A DNA stretch of 64,000 bases from Rhodobacter calidifons (GTDB lineage Bacteria > Pseudomonadota > Alphaproteobacteria > Rhodobacterales > Rhodobacteraceae): assembly GCF_011174775.1 (NCBI RefSeq), contig NZ_JAANHS010000008.1, forward strand, positions 1 through 64,000, written 5' to 3'. A model generated the notes under the pieces. That model searched no databases and was not told the DNA's origin. It worked only from the letters and a program-made list of their open reading frames with translations. Positions 16,081 to 29,633 of this stretch are shown piece by piece. Numbering within the stretch: the stretch's first letter is position 1; every line of letters begins with the position of its first letter. Position numbers and translations under genes: made by a program.

Positions 16081-16674
16081 TCACGCCTCCAGCTCGGCAT
16101 CCCAGTACAGGAAATCCATCCAGCTGTCATGCAGATGGTTCGGCGGAAAGCGGCGGCCATGGGCCTGCATCTCCTCGGCCGTCGGCGCGCGTGGCGGGCG
16201 GCGCAGGGACAGGCCCGCCTGTTTCAGCGTCTTGGACCCCTTGCGCAGGTTGCAGGGGCTGCACGCCGCCACCACGTTTTCCCAGCTGGTGACCCCGCCG
16301 CGCGACCGCGGCACCACATGGTCGAACGTCAGATCCCCCTTCGCGCCGCAGTACTGGCAGCAGAATTCGTCCCGCAGAAAAAGATTGAAGCGCGTGAAGG
16401 CCACGCGCTTCTGGGGTTTGACGAATTCCTTCAGGACAACCACCGAGGGTATCCTGAACGCCTGCCTCTGACTGTGCACCACCGCGTCGTATTCCGCGAC
16501 GATCTGCACCCGGTCCAGCACCGCAGCCTTGATCGCCTCCTGCCATGGCCAGAGGCTCAGCGGGTAATAGGACAGCGGGCGGTAATCGGCATTCAGCACC
16601 AGCGCGGGATAGTGCTTCAGTGCCGCCGGATCGCGCACGAACTGGGTTCTGAAATCGCCGTCCATTCCGTCCAA
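16081..16674 (-). CDS. HNH endonuclease family protein
   Basis: 197 aa. The HNH nuclease core is clear: a zinc knuckle CQYCG, LTFDHVVPRSRGG carrying the first catalytic histidine, and NVVAACSPCNLRKG carrying the Asn and the second CxxC. The N-terminal half (LVLNADYRPLSYYPLSLW) is typical of a conserved stand-alone HNH family found widely in alphaproteobacteria. Its cellular role is not known to me; no restriction-methylation or phage genes surround it. It is separately transcribed, from a promoter about 70 bp upstream. MDGMDG at the start offers two ATGs three codons apart. Confidence 0.85.
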   Translation of the reverse strand: MDGMDGDFRTQFVRDPAALKHYPALVLNADYRPLSYYPLSLWPWQEAIKAAVLDRVQIVAEYDAVVHSQRQAFRIPSVVVLKEFVKPQKRVAFTRFNLFLRDEFCCQYCGAKGDLTFDHVVPRSRGGVTSWENVVAACSPCNLRKGSKTLKQAGLSLRRPPRAPTAEEMQAHGRRFPPNHLHDSWMDFLYWDAELEA

Positions 16675-16709
16675 GACTCCGCTTTGCGCCCGTCAGCTTC
16701 CCGGCGACA

Positions 16710-16727
16710 GGGCGGGGAGTCCCGCCC
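16710..16727. other. Hairpin in the leader of the HNH nuclease gene
   Basis: GGGCGGG and CCCGCCC (16710-16716 and 16721-16727) form a perfect 7-bp stem with a 4-base loop, 36 bp before the HNH start codon and downstream of its -10. It could shape the mRNA leader; no function is evident. Confidence 0.4.
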
Positions 16728-16738
16728 CGTTACGTGAA

Positions 16739-16766
16739 ACTATATCTGGCGTTTCGTCCGTGGCAA
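16739..16766 (-). promoter_or_regulatory. Promoter of the HNH nuclease gene
   Basis: On the minus strand, TTGCCA (16761-16766) and TATAGT (16739-16744) are 16 bp apart, a good sigma-70 match in the 304-bp divergent gap 16675-16978. The remaining part of this gap, toward the lytic transglycosylase gene, shows no clear promoter. Confidence 0.55.
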
Positions 16767-16978
16767 CCCCCAAGCGCCAGAGTGTCGCAGCGGGTTTTCC
16801 ACAGGTCTTCTGCCCGATCCGGGTAACATCAAGGTGACATCCGCCGCCTTTCCCGCGCAGTGCCGTCGGCCGGCAGGACAGGCCGGTTGCCGCGCAGTCC
16901 GGCCCCGATCGCGCCGCCCGGGCTTGCACCCCCCTGCCCTGCGCCGCTATCAGACGCGCAAAGGAACCGGAGCCGCCG

Positions 16979-17443
16979 ATGCCCCTGACCCGCCGCAACC
17001 TCCTGCTGCTTCCGGCCGCAGCCGCGCTTGCCGCCTGCGGTCGTGCGCCCTCTCCGCCCGTCACCCGCGCGCCGATGGCACCGGGTGCGACGCCCGAGAT
17101 GATGGCCCTGGTCAACCGATATGCCCATGTCCACGACATCCCCGAAAGCCTCCTGCACCGCGTGATCCGGCGCGAAAGCGGCTACAACCCCGCCGCCCGC
17201 AACGGCCCCTATTACGGGCTCATGCAGATCCATCCGCAGACCGCGCGGACCATGGGCTATCAGGGCCCGCCCGAGGGGCTGCTCGATGCCGAAACCAACC
17301 TGATGTATGCGGGCAAATACCTGCGCGGGGCCTGGCTCGTCGCGCGCGGCTCCGAAGACCGGGCCGTCATGTGGTATTCCAAGGGCTATTATTACGAGGC
17401 CAAGCGCATGGGCCTTCTGGAAGAGACCGGCCTGCGCGCCTAA
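16979..17443 (+). CDS. Lytic transglycosylase (SLT domain) lipoprotein
   Basis: 154 aa. Signal peptide with TRRNLLLL and lipobox LAAC (Cys20), so it is probably a lipoprotein; the paired arginines also permit Tat export. The SLT domain follows: VIRRESGYNP with catalytic Glu66, then YYGLMQIHPQTARTMGY, and the NLMYAGKYL region. It cleaves peptidoglycan glycan strands to anhydromuropeptides in the periplasm. It is a minimal, single-domain enzyme. The diacylglycerol kinase gene begins 24 bp later on the same strand. Confidence 0.88.
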   Translation: MPLTRRNLLLLPAAAALAACGRAPSPPVTRAPMAPGATPEMMALVNRYAHVHDIPESLLHRVIRRESGYNPAARNGPYYGLMQIHPQTARTMGYQGPPEGLLDAETNLMYAGKYLRGAWLVARGSEDRAVMWYSKGYYYEAKRMGLLEETGLRA

Positions 17444-17467
17444 GTCCCCCTGACCGAAGGGGGACGC

Positions 17468-18383
17468 ATGACCGACCGCACACCCGACATCTGCGTCCTT
17501 GCCAACCCCCGCGCGGGCACCTCGCTGCGCAATCCCGGTGCCGTCGACCGCGCCATGGCCGTCTTCGGCCCCCGCGCCCGGCTGCGCCCTTTTTCCGGCG
17601 ATCCGGCGGATGAGGCCGCCCGCGCGGTGCGCGACGGCTTCCGCATCGTCGTGGCTGCGGGGGGGCGATGGCTCGGTCGCAGGCGTCGCCCATGCCCTGG
17701 CCGGAACGCAGGCCGCCCTGGCGGTGCTGCCGCTTGGCACCTTCAACTACTTCGCCCGCGGCCTGAACATGCCCGAAGACCCCGAGGCCGCCGCCCGCGC
17801 CATCCTTGACGGCCAGCCGCATGACATCAGGGTCGGCACGCTGAACGGGCGGGTGTTCCTGAACAACGTGGCCATCGGCCTGTATCCCGCGATCCTCGAG
17901 GAACGCGAGGCCAGCTATGCCCGCTTCGGCCGCTATCGCCTGCTGGCGCATCTTGCGTCCCTGCGCACCATCCTGCGCTTTCAGGCGCCGCACCGGATGG
18001 AGCTTTATCAGGACGAAACCCGGATGCGCATCCGCACGCCGATGCTGTTCGTCGCGCGCTCGGCCTATCAGCTGGACCAGTTCGGCCCGGAAGGCGGCGA
18101 GGCGATCTCGGACGACCGTTTCGTCGTCTTTCTGGCGCATCAGCAGACCCGTCTGGGCTTTCTGCGTCTGGCCTGGCGGCTGATCCGCAAGCGGGTGGAC
18201 CATGGCCGCGATGTCATCGTCTCCACGCCCCGCCGTCTGGCTGTGGCGGTGCGCGGGCGGCGGCAGATCCCGGTGGCGCTGGACGGGGAAAAGCTGAAGA
18301 TGAAGCTGCCGCTGCGCATCCAGTTGAACGATCACGCCTTGCGGGTGATCCTGCCCCCGGACAAGGCCGGTGCGCTGAAATGA
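17468..18383 (+). pseudogene. Diacylglycerol kinase family gene with +1 frameshift in a 7-G run
   Basis: Two frames together encode one protein. Frame A from ATG 17468 gives ICVLANPRAGTSLRNPG through FRIVVAAGG; frame B continues DGSVAGVAHALAG, VLPLGTFNYFARGLN and so on to 18383. The join falls in the run of seven G at 17659-17665. With six G the sequence would read AAGGDGSVAG, the catalytic GGDG motif of diacylglycerol/sphingosine/NAD kinase-type enzymes, giving a protein of about 304 aa. As written, frame A ends at 17809 and would be inactive. The C-terminal lobe is intact, and the stop overlaps the next start (ATGA). Possible causes: sequencing error, recent mutation, or slippage at the homopolymer. 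Confidence 0.85.
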
Positions 18384-19201
18384 GCCGCATCCTGCATCTC
18401 TCGGACGTGCATTTCGGCGCGGTGGATGACCGGCTGGTAGCGCCGCTCATCGACCTGGCCCACCGGCTTAAGCCCGACCTCTGCGTGATCTCGGGCGATC
18501 TGACCCAGCGCGCCCGCCCCGGCCAGTTCCGGGCCGCACGCGCCTTCGTGGACCGGCTGCCTGCCCCCGCCCTGATCGTGCCCGGCAACCACGACATGCC
18601 GCTGCGGAACCTGCCCCTTCGGCTGCTGGCCCCCTTCGCGGCCTACCGCCGCGCCTTCGGGCCCAAGCTGGAACCCCTCGCCCACCTCTCCGATGCCGTG
18701 GTGCAGGGCGTGAACACCGCCAATCCCTTCGCCTGGAAATCGGGCCTCCTGCGCCGACGGTCCTTGCAGCGCCTGACCGACAGTTTCGCTGCCGCGCCTC
18801 CCGGCCTCTGGCGCATGGTCGTGATGCACCACGCCCCGGTGCCTGCCGCCGACGGCACGGCCGCCGACATCGCCGACCCTGTTGCGGTGCTGGCCGCCCT
18901 GGCGCAGGCCGGGGCGGACATCGTGCTGTCGGGCCATACCCACATGCCGCACACGGGCTTTGCCGAAACCGCCGCCGGGGTTCTCTTCCTTCAGGTCGGC
19001 ACCGCGATCTCGACCCGGCGCAAGACCGACAGCAACGACGTCGCGCTGGTGACGCTGGAACCCGGCAAAGTGACCGTCGAAAGCTGGCTCGCTTCCCCCG
19101 GGCAACCCGGTCTCACCCCCGGCCCAAGCCAGAGCTACACCCGCCCCGGGACCGCGTGGCAGAAGTTAACGAAATCTGAACGCCCACAGCCAACACATTG
19201 A
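18380..19201 (+). CDS. Metallophosphoesterase (calcineurin-like, class III type)
   Basis: 273 aa. The dimetal site is complete: LSDVHFG at the start (Asp9, His11), ISGDLTQRARPGQF, VPGNHDMP, MVVMHHAPV and LSGHTHMPHTG. These are the signatures of cyclic-nucleotide phosphodiesterase or phospholipid-hydrolase-like enzymes; the substrate cannot be decided here. It overlaps the diacylglycerol kinase gene by ATGA, so the two probably share a transcript and perhaps a lipid-related role. Confidence 0.87.
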   Translation: MSRILHLSDVHFGAVDDRLVAPLIDLAHRLKPDLCVISGDLTQRARPGQFRAARAFVDRLPAPALIVPGNHDMPLRNLPLRLLAPFAAYRRAFGPKLEPLAHLSDAVVQGVNTANPFAWKSGLLRRRSLQRLTDSFAAAPPGLWRMVVMHHAPVPAADGTAADIADPVAVLAALAQAGADIVLSGHTHMPHTGFAETAAGVLFLQVGTAISTRRKTDSNDVALVTLEPGKVTVESWLASPGQPGLTPGPSQSYTRPGTAWQKLTKSERPQPTH

Positions 19202-19209
19202 TTTCATTG

Positions 19210-19226
19210 GGTCAGAAAAACTGACC
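19210..19226. terminator. Hairpin between convergent genes
   Basis: GGTCAG (19210-19215) and CTGACC (19221-19226) form a perfect stem around an AAAAA loop in the 39-bp gap between the convergent metallophosphoesterase and MttB-family genes. A bidirectional terminator is likely. Confidence 0.5.
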
Positions 19227-19240
19227 ACGCGCGGCGCACC

Positions 19241-20773
19241 TCAGTACCAGGCATCCGCCACCCCGGCCTTCTTCCGCCCCACGAAGTCATGCAGGGCCTC
19301 CCTGACCCCCACATCCAGAGGCGGGGCCTCATACTCCGCCAGCCGCTTTTTCCAGAGCCGGTTGGCCCGCCTCGCCGCGTCCGCCGACCCCGCCGCCTCC
19401 CATTTTTCGAAGGGCTCGTTGTCCGACAATTCGCTGTCCCAGAAGGCGGTCTGATAGTGCCGCATCGTGTGGGAACACCCGAAGAAATGGTTCCCCGGCC
19501 CCACCTCGGCGAAGGCCTCCACGGCCAGCTGATCGTCGTCGATCCTGATCCCGTCCAGATAGGCATGCAAGGCCCCGCAGAGGTCGGCATCCAGCATGAA
19601 CTTCTCGTAGGACATCGACAGAAGCCCGTCGAGGAACCCGGCAGAGTGCAGGATGAAGTTCGCTCCGCAATGGATGGCAGCCAGCATCGACATCGTGCCT
19701 TCCATCATCGCCTGCCCGTCCGGCAGCTTCGAGGTGGTGAAGTTCCCCGAACAGCGCAGCGGCAGGTTCAGCCGGCGGGCGAGCTGGCCGATCACCTGCG
19801 ACCCGATGGCCGGCTCCGGCGTCCCGAAGGTCGGCGACCCCGACCGCAGCGACATCGACGACAGGAAGTTCCCGAAGATGACCGGAGCCCCCTTCCGCTC
19901 CAGCTGGGTCAAGGCGCAGCCGGCCATCGTCTCGGCCAGGCTCTGCACGATCCCGCCCGCGTTCGTGACCGGCCCCATCGCCCCGCCCAGGATGAAGGGC
20001 ACCACCACCGCCGCCTGGTTCGCCCGCGCATAGGCCCGCAGGGACCGGGTCATCGTGCCGTCCCAGACCAAAGGCGAATTGACGTTCACATTCCCCAGAA
20101 TAACGCAATGATCGTTCACAAACCCGGCGCCGAACAGGATGCGCGCCATCTCGATGCTGTCCTCGGACCGCTCTTCGGCCGTCACCGACCCCATGAACGG
20201 CCGGTCCGAAAGTTCGATATGGGCCAGAACCATGTCGAGATGGCGCTTGTTCACCGCGACATCCGTCGGCTCGCAGATCGTTCCGCCCGAGTGGTGAAGG
20301 TTCGGGCTCGACTGTGCCAGCTTGATGAAGTTGCGGAAGTCCTCGATGGTCCCAAACCGGCGGCCGCGGTCGAGATCCATCACGAAGGGGCTGCCATAAG
20401 CGGGAGAGAACACCACATTCCGCCCCCCGATCCGCACCGACTTGGCCGGGTTCCGCGCGTGCTGGGTAAACTCGGACGGCGCGGATTTCAGGATCTCGCG
20501 CAGCATCCCCGGCTCGAACCGGACACGCACCCCCTCCACCTTGGCCCCGGCCGTCTTCCAGTGGTCCAGTGCCACCGGATCATCGCGGAACTCGATCCCG
20601 GTCTCGGCCAGCACACGGTCGGCGGCGGCCTCGATACGGATCAGGTTCTCCTCGGACAAGACATCATAGGTCGGGATGTTGCGCAGGATATAGGGACGCC
20701 CGACGCCCTGCCCCTTATGCGCCCGCTCGGCCTGCCGTGCCTGGCGTCCCGCCCTGACCCTGACTTCGCCCAT
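19241..20773 (-). CDS. MttB-superfamily methyltransferase (trimethylamine methyltransferase family, non-pyrrolysine)
   Basis: 510 aa, typical family length, TIM-barrel type. Seen: YILRNIPTYDVLSEENL near the start, GSPFVMDLDRGRRFGT, GGTICEPTDVAVNKRHLDM, and AEVGPGNHFFG near the C-terminus. Pyrrolysine-free members demethylate quaternary amines such as glycine betaine or carnitine and pass the methyl group to a corrinoid protein. The reading frame has no internal amber codon. No corrinoid protein or corrinoid-dependent partner is encoded nearby, so the substrate and acceptor are unknown. It follows pgm by about 100 bp on the same strand; an inverted repeat near its start suggests separate control. 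Confidence 0.87.
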   Translation of the reverse strand: MGEVRVRAGRQARQAERAHKGQGVGRPYILRNIPTYDVLSEENLIRIEAAADRVLAETGIEFRDDPVALDHWKTAGAKVEGVRVRFEPGMLREILKSAPSEFTQHARNPAKSVRIGGRNVVFSPAYGSPFVMDLDRGRRFGTIEDFRNFIKLAQSSPNLHHSGGTICEPTDVAVNKRHLDMVLAHIELSDRPFMGSVTAEERSEDSIEMARILFGAGFVNDHCVILGNVNVNSPLVWDGTMTRSLRAYARANQAAVVVPFILGGAMGPVTNAGGIVQSLAETMAGCALTQLERKGAPVIFGNFLSSMSLRSGSPTFGTPEPAIGSQVIGQLARRLNLPLRCSGNFTTSKLPDGQAMMEGTMSMLAAIHCGANFILHSAGFLDGLLSMSYEKFMLDADLCGALHAYLDGIRIDDDQLAVEAFAEVGPGNHFFGCSHTMRHYQTAFWDSELSDNEPFEKWEAAGSADAARRANRLWKKRLAEYEAPPLDVGVREALHDFVGRKKAGVADAWY

Positions 20774-20790
20774 CGCCGCCCCCGAAACTC

Positions 20791-20802
20791 GACATATGTG
20801 TC
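20791..20802. promoter_or_regulatory. Inverted repeat upstream of the MttB-family gene
   Basis: GACATATGTGTC has GACA and TGTC arms around an ACATATGT palindromic core, 18 bp before the start codon. It could be an operator. No convincing -10 lies downstream, so the promoter itself is not placed. Confidence 0.3.
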
Positions 20803-20874
20803 AAGTTTGTCGCTTTCGGGCGACGGGTCTGGTCAAACCGCGACCCCTGAAGGTCGGGAAACGCCCGAACGCCT

Positions 20875-24634
<3,760 letters not shown>

Positions 24635-24638
<4 letters not shown>

Positions 24639-26059
24639 GCGGCAAGCCTTTCGTAAAGTGCGGCATAGGTCCGGGCCGAGGTCTCCCATCCCACCGGCTG
24701 CGCCATGGCGTTTGCGCGCAGCTTCGCCCAGAGCTTCGGCTGACGGTAGAGCTGCACCAGCTGCGACAGCGCCCGGCCAAAGGCCAGCGCATCGACCGGA
24801 TGGAAGGTGATGCCGGTGGCGACCGGGCCGGCGAGGGCGGCGGGGTTCGCGCCGATCACCGTGTCGGCCAGCCCGCCGACCAGCGACACGACCGGCAGCG
24901 TGCCGTAGCGCAGGCCGTACATCTGCGTCAGACCGCAGGGTTCGAACCGCGAGGGCACCAGCACCGCATCCGCACCGGCGAAAAGCCGGTGGCTCAGCGT
25001 CTCGTCATAGCCGATGCGCGCGGCCACCCTGCCGGGGAAGCGGTCGGCCAGATTGCGCACCGCCCCTTCCAGCGCCGGATCGCCCGAGCCGAGCACGATC
25101 AGCCCGCCGCCAGCGACGACGAAATCCGGCACCACCTCGGGCAGCAGGTCGATGCCCTTCTGGTCGGTCAGCCGGCTGACCACGATGGCCAGCGGGCCCG
25201 GCACCTCCAGCCCGAACTCGGTGCATAGCGCGGTCCGCGCCGCTGCCTTGCCCGCCATCGCCTTCCGCCCGAAGGGCGGATCCTCGGCCCCCGGATCCCA
25301 GAGCGCCGTGTCAACCCCGTTCAGGATGCCCGAGACGACCGGCCCGCGCGCCGCGATCACACCTTGCAGACCCATGCCGAATTCGGGGCGCATCAGTTCG
25401 GCCGCGTAGGTCGGCGAGACCGTGGTGATCCAGTCCGCCGTCACCAGCCCGGCCTTGAGGCTGGAGATCCCGCCGTAATATTCCAGCGCCTCGGGGTGGA
25501 AGGCGTGCCCCGGCAGGCGCAGCACACCCAGCATGTGCGCCGGCGCCCAGCCCTGGAAGGCGATGTTGTGCACGGTGATGACCGACCTGCACCCGCCATT
25601 GCCATGATAGGCGAGATAAGCCGGCGCCAGCCCAGCCTGCCAGTCATGCGCATGCAGGACATCCGGCTTCCAGTCCGCAAGCCCCTCGCGCGCGATCTGC
25701 GCCCCCACCCAGGACAGCGCGGCAAAGCGCACCGCATTGTCGGGGTGATCGCCGGTCGGCCCGGAATAGGGGCCGCCCTCGCGGTCATAGAGATGCGGCG
25801 CGTCCAGCAGCAGAAGCGGCACGCCCGCGACCTCTCCGGCCAGCACCCGGCCGGGACCGCCCCAGAGATCGGGCTCCTGCCAGACCACGGGCCAGTCGGC
25901 CGCACGCGGTCGTAGGGCGCGGTAAGCCGGCAGAAGCACCCGCATCTCCCAGCCGGTCGCGGCCAGGGCTGCCGGCAGCGCGCCAACCACATCCGCCAGC
26001 CCGCCGGTTTTCACCAGCGGGACAGATTCCGAGGCCACCGACAGGACACGTCCGCCCAT
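24635..26059 (-). CDS. glgA: Glycogen synthase (ADP-glucose)
   Basis: 474 aa, GT5 family. Elongates alpha-1,4-glucan from ADP-glucose. Seen: the N-terminal substrate loop KTGGLADVVGALP, the HAHDWQAGLAPAYL segment, and the C-terminal donor-binding region SRFEPCGLTQMYGLRYGTLP with the conserved Glu. It starts about 60 bp after glgC and overlaps glgX by four bases. Confidence 0.95.
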
Positions 26060-26122
26060 TTCCCTTGCCTTTCAAAAGCTTACCGCCCGAAGTTAAACGG
26101 ACAGGCGCCTTTGTCCATCCTT

Positions 26123-27394
26123 TCAGCCAAGCGCCCTTGCCCGCGCATCCAGCATGTCCTGCGTGACCAGGACGATCCCGCCTTCCGATCGTCGGAACCA
26201 TTTCGCATCTTCCTCGGCATCCTCGCCGATCACAAGCCCCTCGGGGATGACGACCCCCCGGTCGATCACGCAGTTCTTCAACTGGGCCTTGCGGTTGACC
26301 GTCACCTGCGGCAGGGCCACCACATATTCCAGCGTCGAATAGCTGTGCGTCCGGCATCCGGTGAACAGCAGGCTGTTCGACACCGCCGAACCAGACACGA
26401 TGCAATCCCCGCTGACCAGAGACGACACCGCCGAGCCGCGCCGCCCGTCCTCGTCGTGGATGAACTTGGCGGGCGGCACGATCTCGGCATAGGTCCAGAT
26501 CGGCCAGGAACTGTCGTAGAGGTCCAGTTTCGGCACGAAATCGGTCAGGTCGATGTTGGCCTGCCAGAAGGCGTCGATGGTGCCTACGTCGCGCCAGTAG
26601 GGTTCGGTTTCCAGCCCGCTGGTCACGCAGCTGTCGGAAAACCTGTGGGCGACGGCCTTGCCCTTTTTCACGATCTCGGGGATCAGGTCGAAGCCGAAGT
26701 CGTGGGTCGAATTGTCGTCCTGCATGTCGCGGATCAGAAGGTCGCGAAGGAAGGCCCAGTCGAAGACATAGATCCCCATGGACGCCAGCGCGTGATCCGG
26801 GTCGCCGGGAATTGCAGGGGGATCTTTCGGCTTTTCCAGGAAGGCGGTGATCCGCATGGTCTTGTCCACATGCATCACGCCGAAGGCCGTCGCCGCCATC
26901 CGCGGCACGGTCAGGCAGCCGATGGTCACGTCGGCCCCAGCCTCGACATGCTGGTGCAGCATCACCTCGTAATCCATCTTGTAGATGTGGTCGCCCGCCA
27001 GGACGATCACATACTTCACGCCGTAGCTGTCGACGATGTCGATGTTCTGCGCGATGGCATCGGCGGTGCCGCGATACCAGTTCACCTCGTCCATCCGCTG
27101 GCTGGCAGGAAGGATGTCCAGATATTCGTTGCGTTCCGCCCGGAAGAAGCCCCAGCCGCGCTGGACGTGGCGGATGAGGGAGTGGGCCTTGTACTGCGTC
27201 GCAATCGCCATCTTGCGGATGCCCGAGTTCAGCGCGTTCGAGAGCGCAAAGTCGATGATCCGCGTCTTGCCGCCGAAATAGACCGCCGGCTTCGCGCGGC
27301 GGTCGGTCAGTTCCTTCAGCCGCGACCCCCGACCGCCTGCCAGGACAAAGGCCATGGCCTGCGACGACAGGCGCTGGTTCGGTCTTGCTTTCAT
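26123..27394 (-). CDS. glgC: Glucose-1-phosphate adenylyltransferase (ADP-glucose pyrophosphorylase)
   Basis: 423 aa. Makes ADP-glucose from ATP and glucose-1-phosphate, the committed and usually allosterically controlled step of glycogen synthesis. Seen: the nucleotide loop [34 protein letters not shown], and a left-handed beta-helix C-terminus. The start at ATG 27394 (MKARPNQRL) was chosen because GGGAGGG precedes it and the N-terminus matches the family; an upstream start at 27478 falls inside glgB. Confidence 0.95.
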   Translation of the reverse strand: MKARPNQRLSSQAMAFVLAGGRGSRLKELTDRRAKPAVYFGGKTRIIDFALSNALNSGIRKMAIATQYKAHSLIRHVQRGWGFFRAERNEYLDILPASQRMDEVNWYRGTADAIAQNIDIVDSYGVKYVIVLAGDHIYKMDYEVMLHQHVEAGADVTIGCLTVPRMAATAFGVMHVDKTMRITAFLEKPKDPPAIPGDPDHALASMGIYVFDWAFLRDLLIRDMQDDNSTHDFGFDLIPEIVKKGKAVAHRFSDSCVTSGLETEPYWRDVGTIDAFWQANIDLTDFVPKLDLYDSSWPIWTYAEIVPPAKFIHDEDGRRGSAVSSLVSGDCIVSGSAVSNSLLFTGCRTHSYSTLEYVVALPQVTVNRKAQLKNCVIDRGVVIPEGLVIGEDAEEDAKWFRRSEGGIVLVTQDMLDARARALG

Positions 27395-27431
27395 CGACGT
27401 CCCTCCCCCAGGGCGGTGCAACCGCCGGTTC

Positions 27432-29603
27432 TCATCCCTGTTGCAGATACACTGCCGAGAGCGGCGGCAGCGTGACAAGCGCCGATTGCGGCAGGCCGTG
27501 CCAGGGCGTCGGTTCCGTGGTCACCCCCCCCAGGTTGCCACGGTTGCCCCCGCCGTAGATTGCGGCGTCGGTGTTCAGGATCTCGGTCCATTTGCCGGGA
27601 TGCGGCAGACCCAGCCGATACTGCCGCTCCAGCGGAGTCATGTTGACCACCGCCACCACCGGCCTGTCGCCCTCTTCGCCCTTGCGGACCCAGGCATAGA
27701 CCCCGGCCTCGGCATCGTTCGACTCGATCCAGGCAAAACCTTCGGGCCGCGTGTCGTTCACATGCAAGGCGCGGGTTTCGCGGTAGATCCGGTTCAGGTC
27801 GCGCACCAGGGACTGCATGCCGCGATGTTCCGCAATATCAAGCTGATGCCAGTCAAGGCTCCGGTTGTGGTTCCACTCGGCTCCTTGCGCGAACTCCTGC
27901 CCCATGAACAGAAGCTTCTTGCCGGGATGCGCCCACATGAAGCCGTAATAGGCGCGCAGGTTGGCGAACCTTTCCCAGGCGTTGCCCGGCATCTTCGACA
28001 GCATGCTGCCCTTGCCGTGCACCACCTCGTCATGGGAAATCGGCAGGATGTAATTCTCGGACCAGGCGTAGACCAGGCCGAAGGTCATCTGGTGATGGTG
28101 GTATTTGCGGTAGATCGGGTCCTTCTGCATGTAGGACAGGGTGTCGTTCATCCACCCCATGTTCCACTTGAACCCGAAGCCCAGCCCGCCCCAGTTCGCG
28201 GGCCGGGACACGCCTGGAAAGGCCGTCGATTCCTCGGCGATGGTCATGATGCCGGGACAGTCGCCATAGGCCGTAACGTTCATGCTGCGAAGAACATCGA
28301 TCGCCTCATAGTTTTCGCGGCCGCCGTCCTTGTTCGGGATCCATTCGCCAGGCTTGCGGCTGTAGTCGCGGTAAAGCATGGACGCCACCGCATCGACCCG
28401 CAGCCCGTCGATGTGGTATTCCTCAAGCCAATACAAGGCGTTGCTGACGAGGTAGTTCTTCACCTCGACCCGGCCGTAATTGTAGATCAGCGTGTTCCAG
28501 TCCTGGTGGAACCCCTCGCGCGGGTCCTCGTGTTCATAAAGCGCGGTGCCGTCGAACCGGCCCAGGCCATGGGGGTCGGTGGGGAAATGCCCCGGCACCC
28601 AGTCCAGGATCACCCCCAGCCCCCTGCGGTGCGCCGCATCGACGAAGGCGCGGAATTCGGATGGCGTGCCGTGGCGGATCGTCGGGGCGAACATGCCCAC
28701 CGGCTGATAGCCCCAGGAGCCGTCAAAGGGATATTCGCTGACCGGCAGGCATTCGATATGGGTAAAGCCCATTTCGGCGGCGTAGTCCACCAGCTGGTCG
28801 GCCAGTTCCAGATAGCTCAGCATCCGGTTCCCGGGCGCGCGCCGCCACGAGCCGAGATGGACCTCGTAGACGGAAATCGGCGCGTCGATGCCGTGTCTGG
28901 CAGCCCGGCTGTCCATCCAGACCTTGTCGTGCCAGTCACCCCGGATTGTCCTGACAACAGAGGCCGTTGCGGGCGGATGTTCAGACCCGAACCCAACCGG
29001 ATCGGCCTTGAGCGGCATCACCGCGCCGCCCGGCCCCCTGATCTCGTACTTGTAGGCGACACCCTCGCCGAGGCCGGGCATGAAGATCTCCCAGACCCCC
29101 GTCGCCCCGCGCCGCCGCATCGGGTTGCGGCGCCCGTCCCAGACGTTGAAATCCCCCACCACCGAAACCCGTTCGGCATTCGGCGCCCAGACGGCGAAGT
29201 GCACGCCATCGACGCCCTCATGGCACATCACATGCGCGCCAAGCGCCTGCCACAGGCGACGATGGCTGCCCTCGCCCAGCAGATATTCGTCCAGTTCGCC
29301 CAGAACCGGGCCAAAGCGATAGGGATCGTCGAATTGCCAGGTATTGCCATGGCCTTCCGCGCGGAACCTGTAAGTTGCCTTCCGCGCCAGGGTGCAGGTG
29401 AACAGGCCCGGCAGGCCCGGATAGGGCATCGCCTCGACCTCGGTCCTGCCGGTGACCAGCCACAACCGCTCGGCCCCGGGCACGAAGGCGCGGACCTCCC
29501 ACCCCCTGGCCACCTTGTGCGGCCCCAGAACGCCGAACGGATCCCCGTGCCATCCCCCGGCAATCGCCTCGGCTGCGCCCCTGTCGAGTGTCGTCTCAGC
29601 CAT
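27432..29603 (-). CDS. glgB: 1,4-alpha-glucan branching enzyme
   Basis: 723 aa, full-length GlgB with N1 domain, CBM48, GH13 barrel and C-terminal beta domain. Cuts alpha-1,4 chains and re-attaches them by alpha-1,6 links. Seen: [20 protein letters not shown] in CBM48, [32 protein letters not shown] (nucleophile Asp), [14 protein letters not shown] (acid Glu) and [15 protein letters not shown]. Second gene of the operon, starting about 30 bp after glgP. Confidence 0.95.
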   Translation of the reverse strand: MAETTLDRGAAEAIAGGWHGDPFGVLGPHKVARGWEVRAFVPGAERLWLVTGRTEVEAMPYPGLPGLFTCTLARKATYRFRAEGHGNTWQFDDPYRFGPVLGELDEYLLGEGSHRRLWQALGAHVMCHEGVDGVHFAVWAPNAERVSVVGDFNVWDGRRNPMRRRGATGVWEIFMPGLGEGVAYKYEIRGPGGAVMPLKADPVGFGSEHPPATASVVRTIRGDWHDKVWMDSRAARHGIDAPISVYEVHLGSWRRAPGNRMLSYLELADQLVDYAAEMGFTHIECLPVSEYPFDGSWGYQPVGMFAPTIRHGTPSEFRAFVDAAHRRGLGVILDWVPGHFPTDPHGLGRFDGTALYEHEDPREGFHQDWNTLIYNYGRVEVKNYLVSNALYWLEEYHIDGLRVDAVASMLYRDYSRKPGEWIPNKDGGRENYEAIDVLRSMNVTAYGDCPGIMTIAEESTAFPGVSRPANWGGLGFGFKWNMGWMNDTLSYMQKDPIYRKYHHHQMTFGLVYAWSENYILPISHDEVVHGKGSMLSKMPGNAWERFANLRAYYGFMWAHPGKKLLFMGQEFAQGAEWNHNRSLDWHQLDIAEHRGMQSLVRDLNRIYRETRALHVNDTRPEGFAWIESNDAEAGVYAWVRKGEEGDRPVVAVVNMTPLERQYRLGLPHPGKWTEILNTDAAIYGGGNRGNLGGVTTEPTPWHGLPQSALVTLPPLSAVYLQQG

Positions 29604-29633
29604 GCTCTCCTCCCCGAAAGCCTGCCGGAGCGC

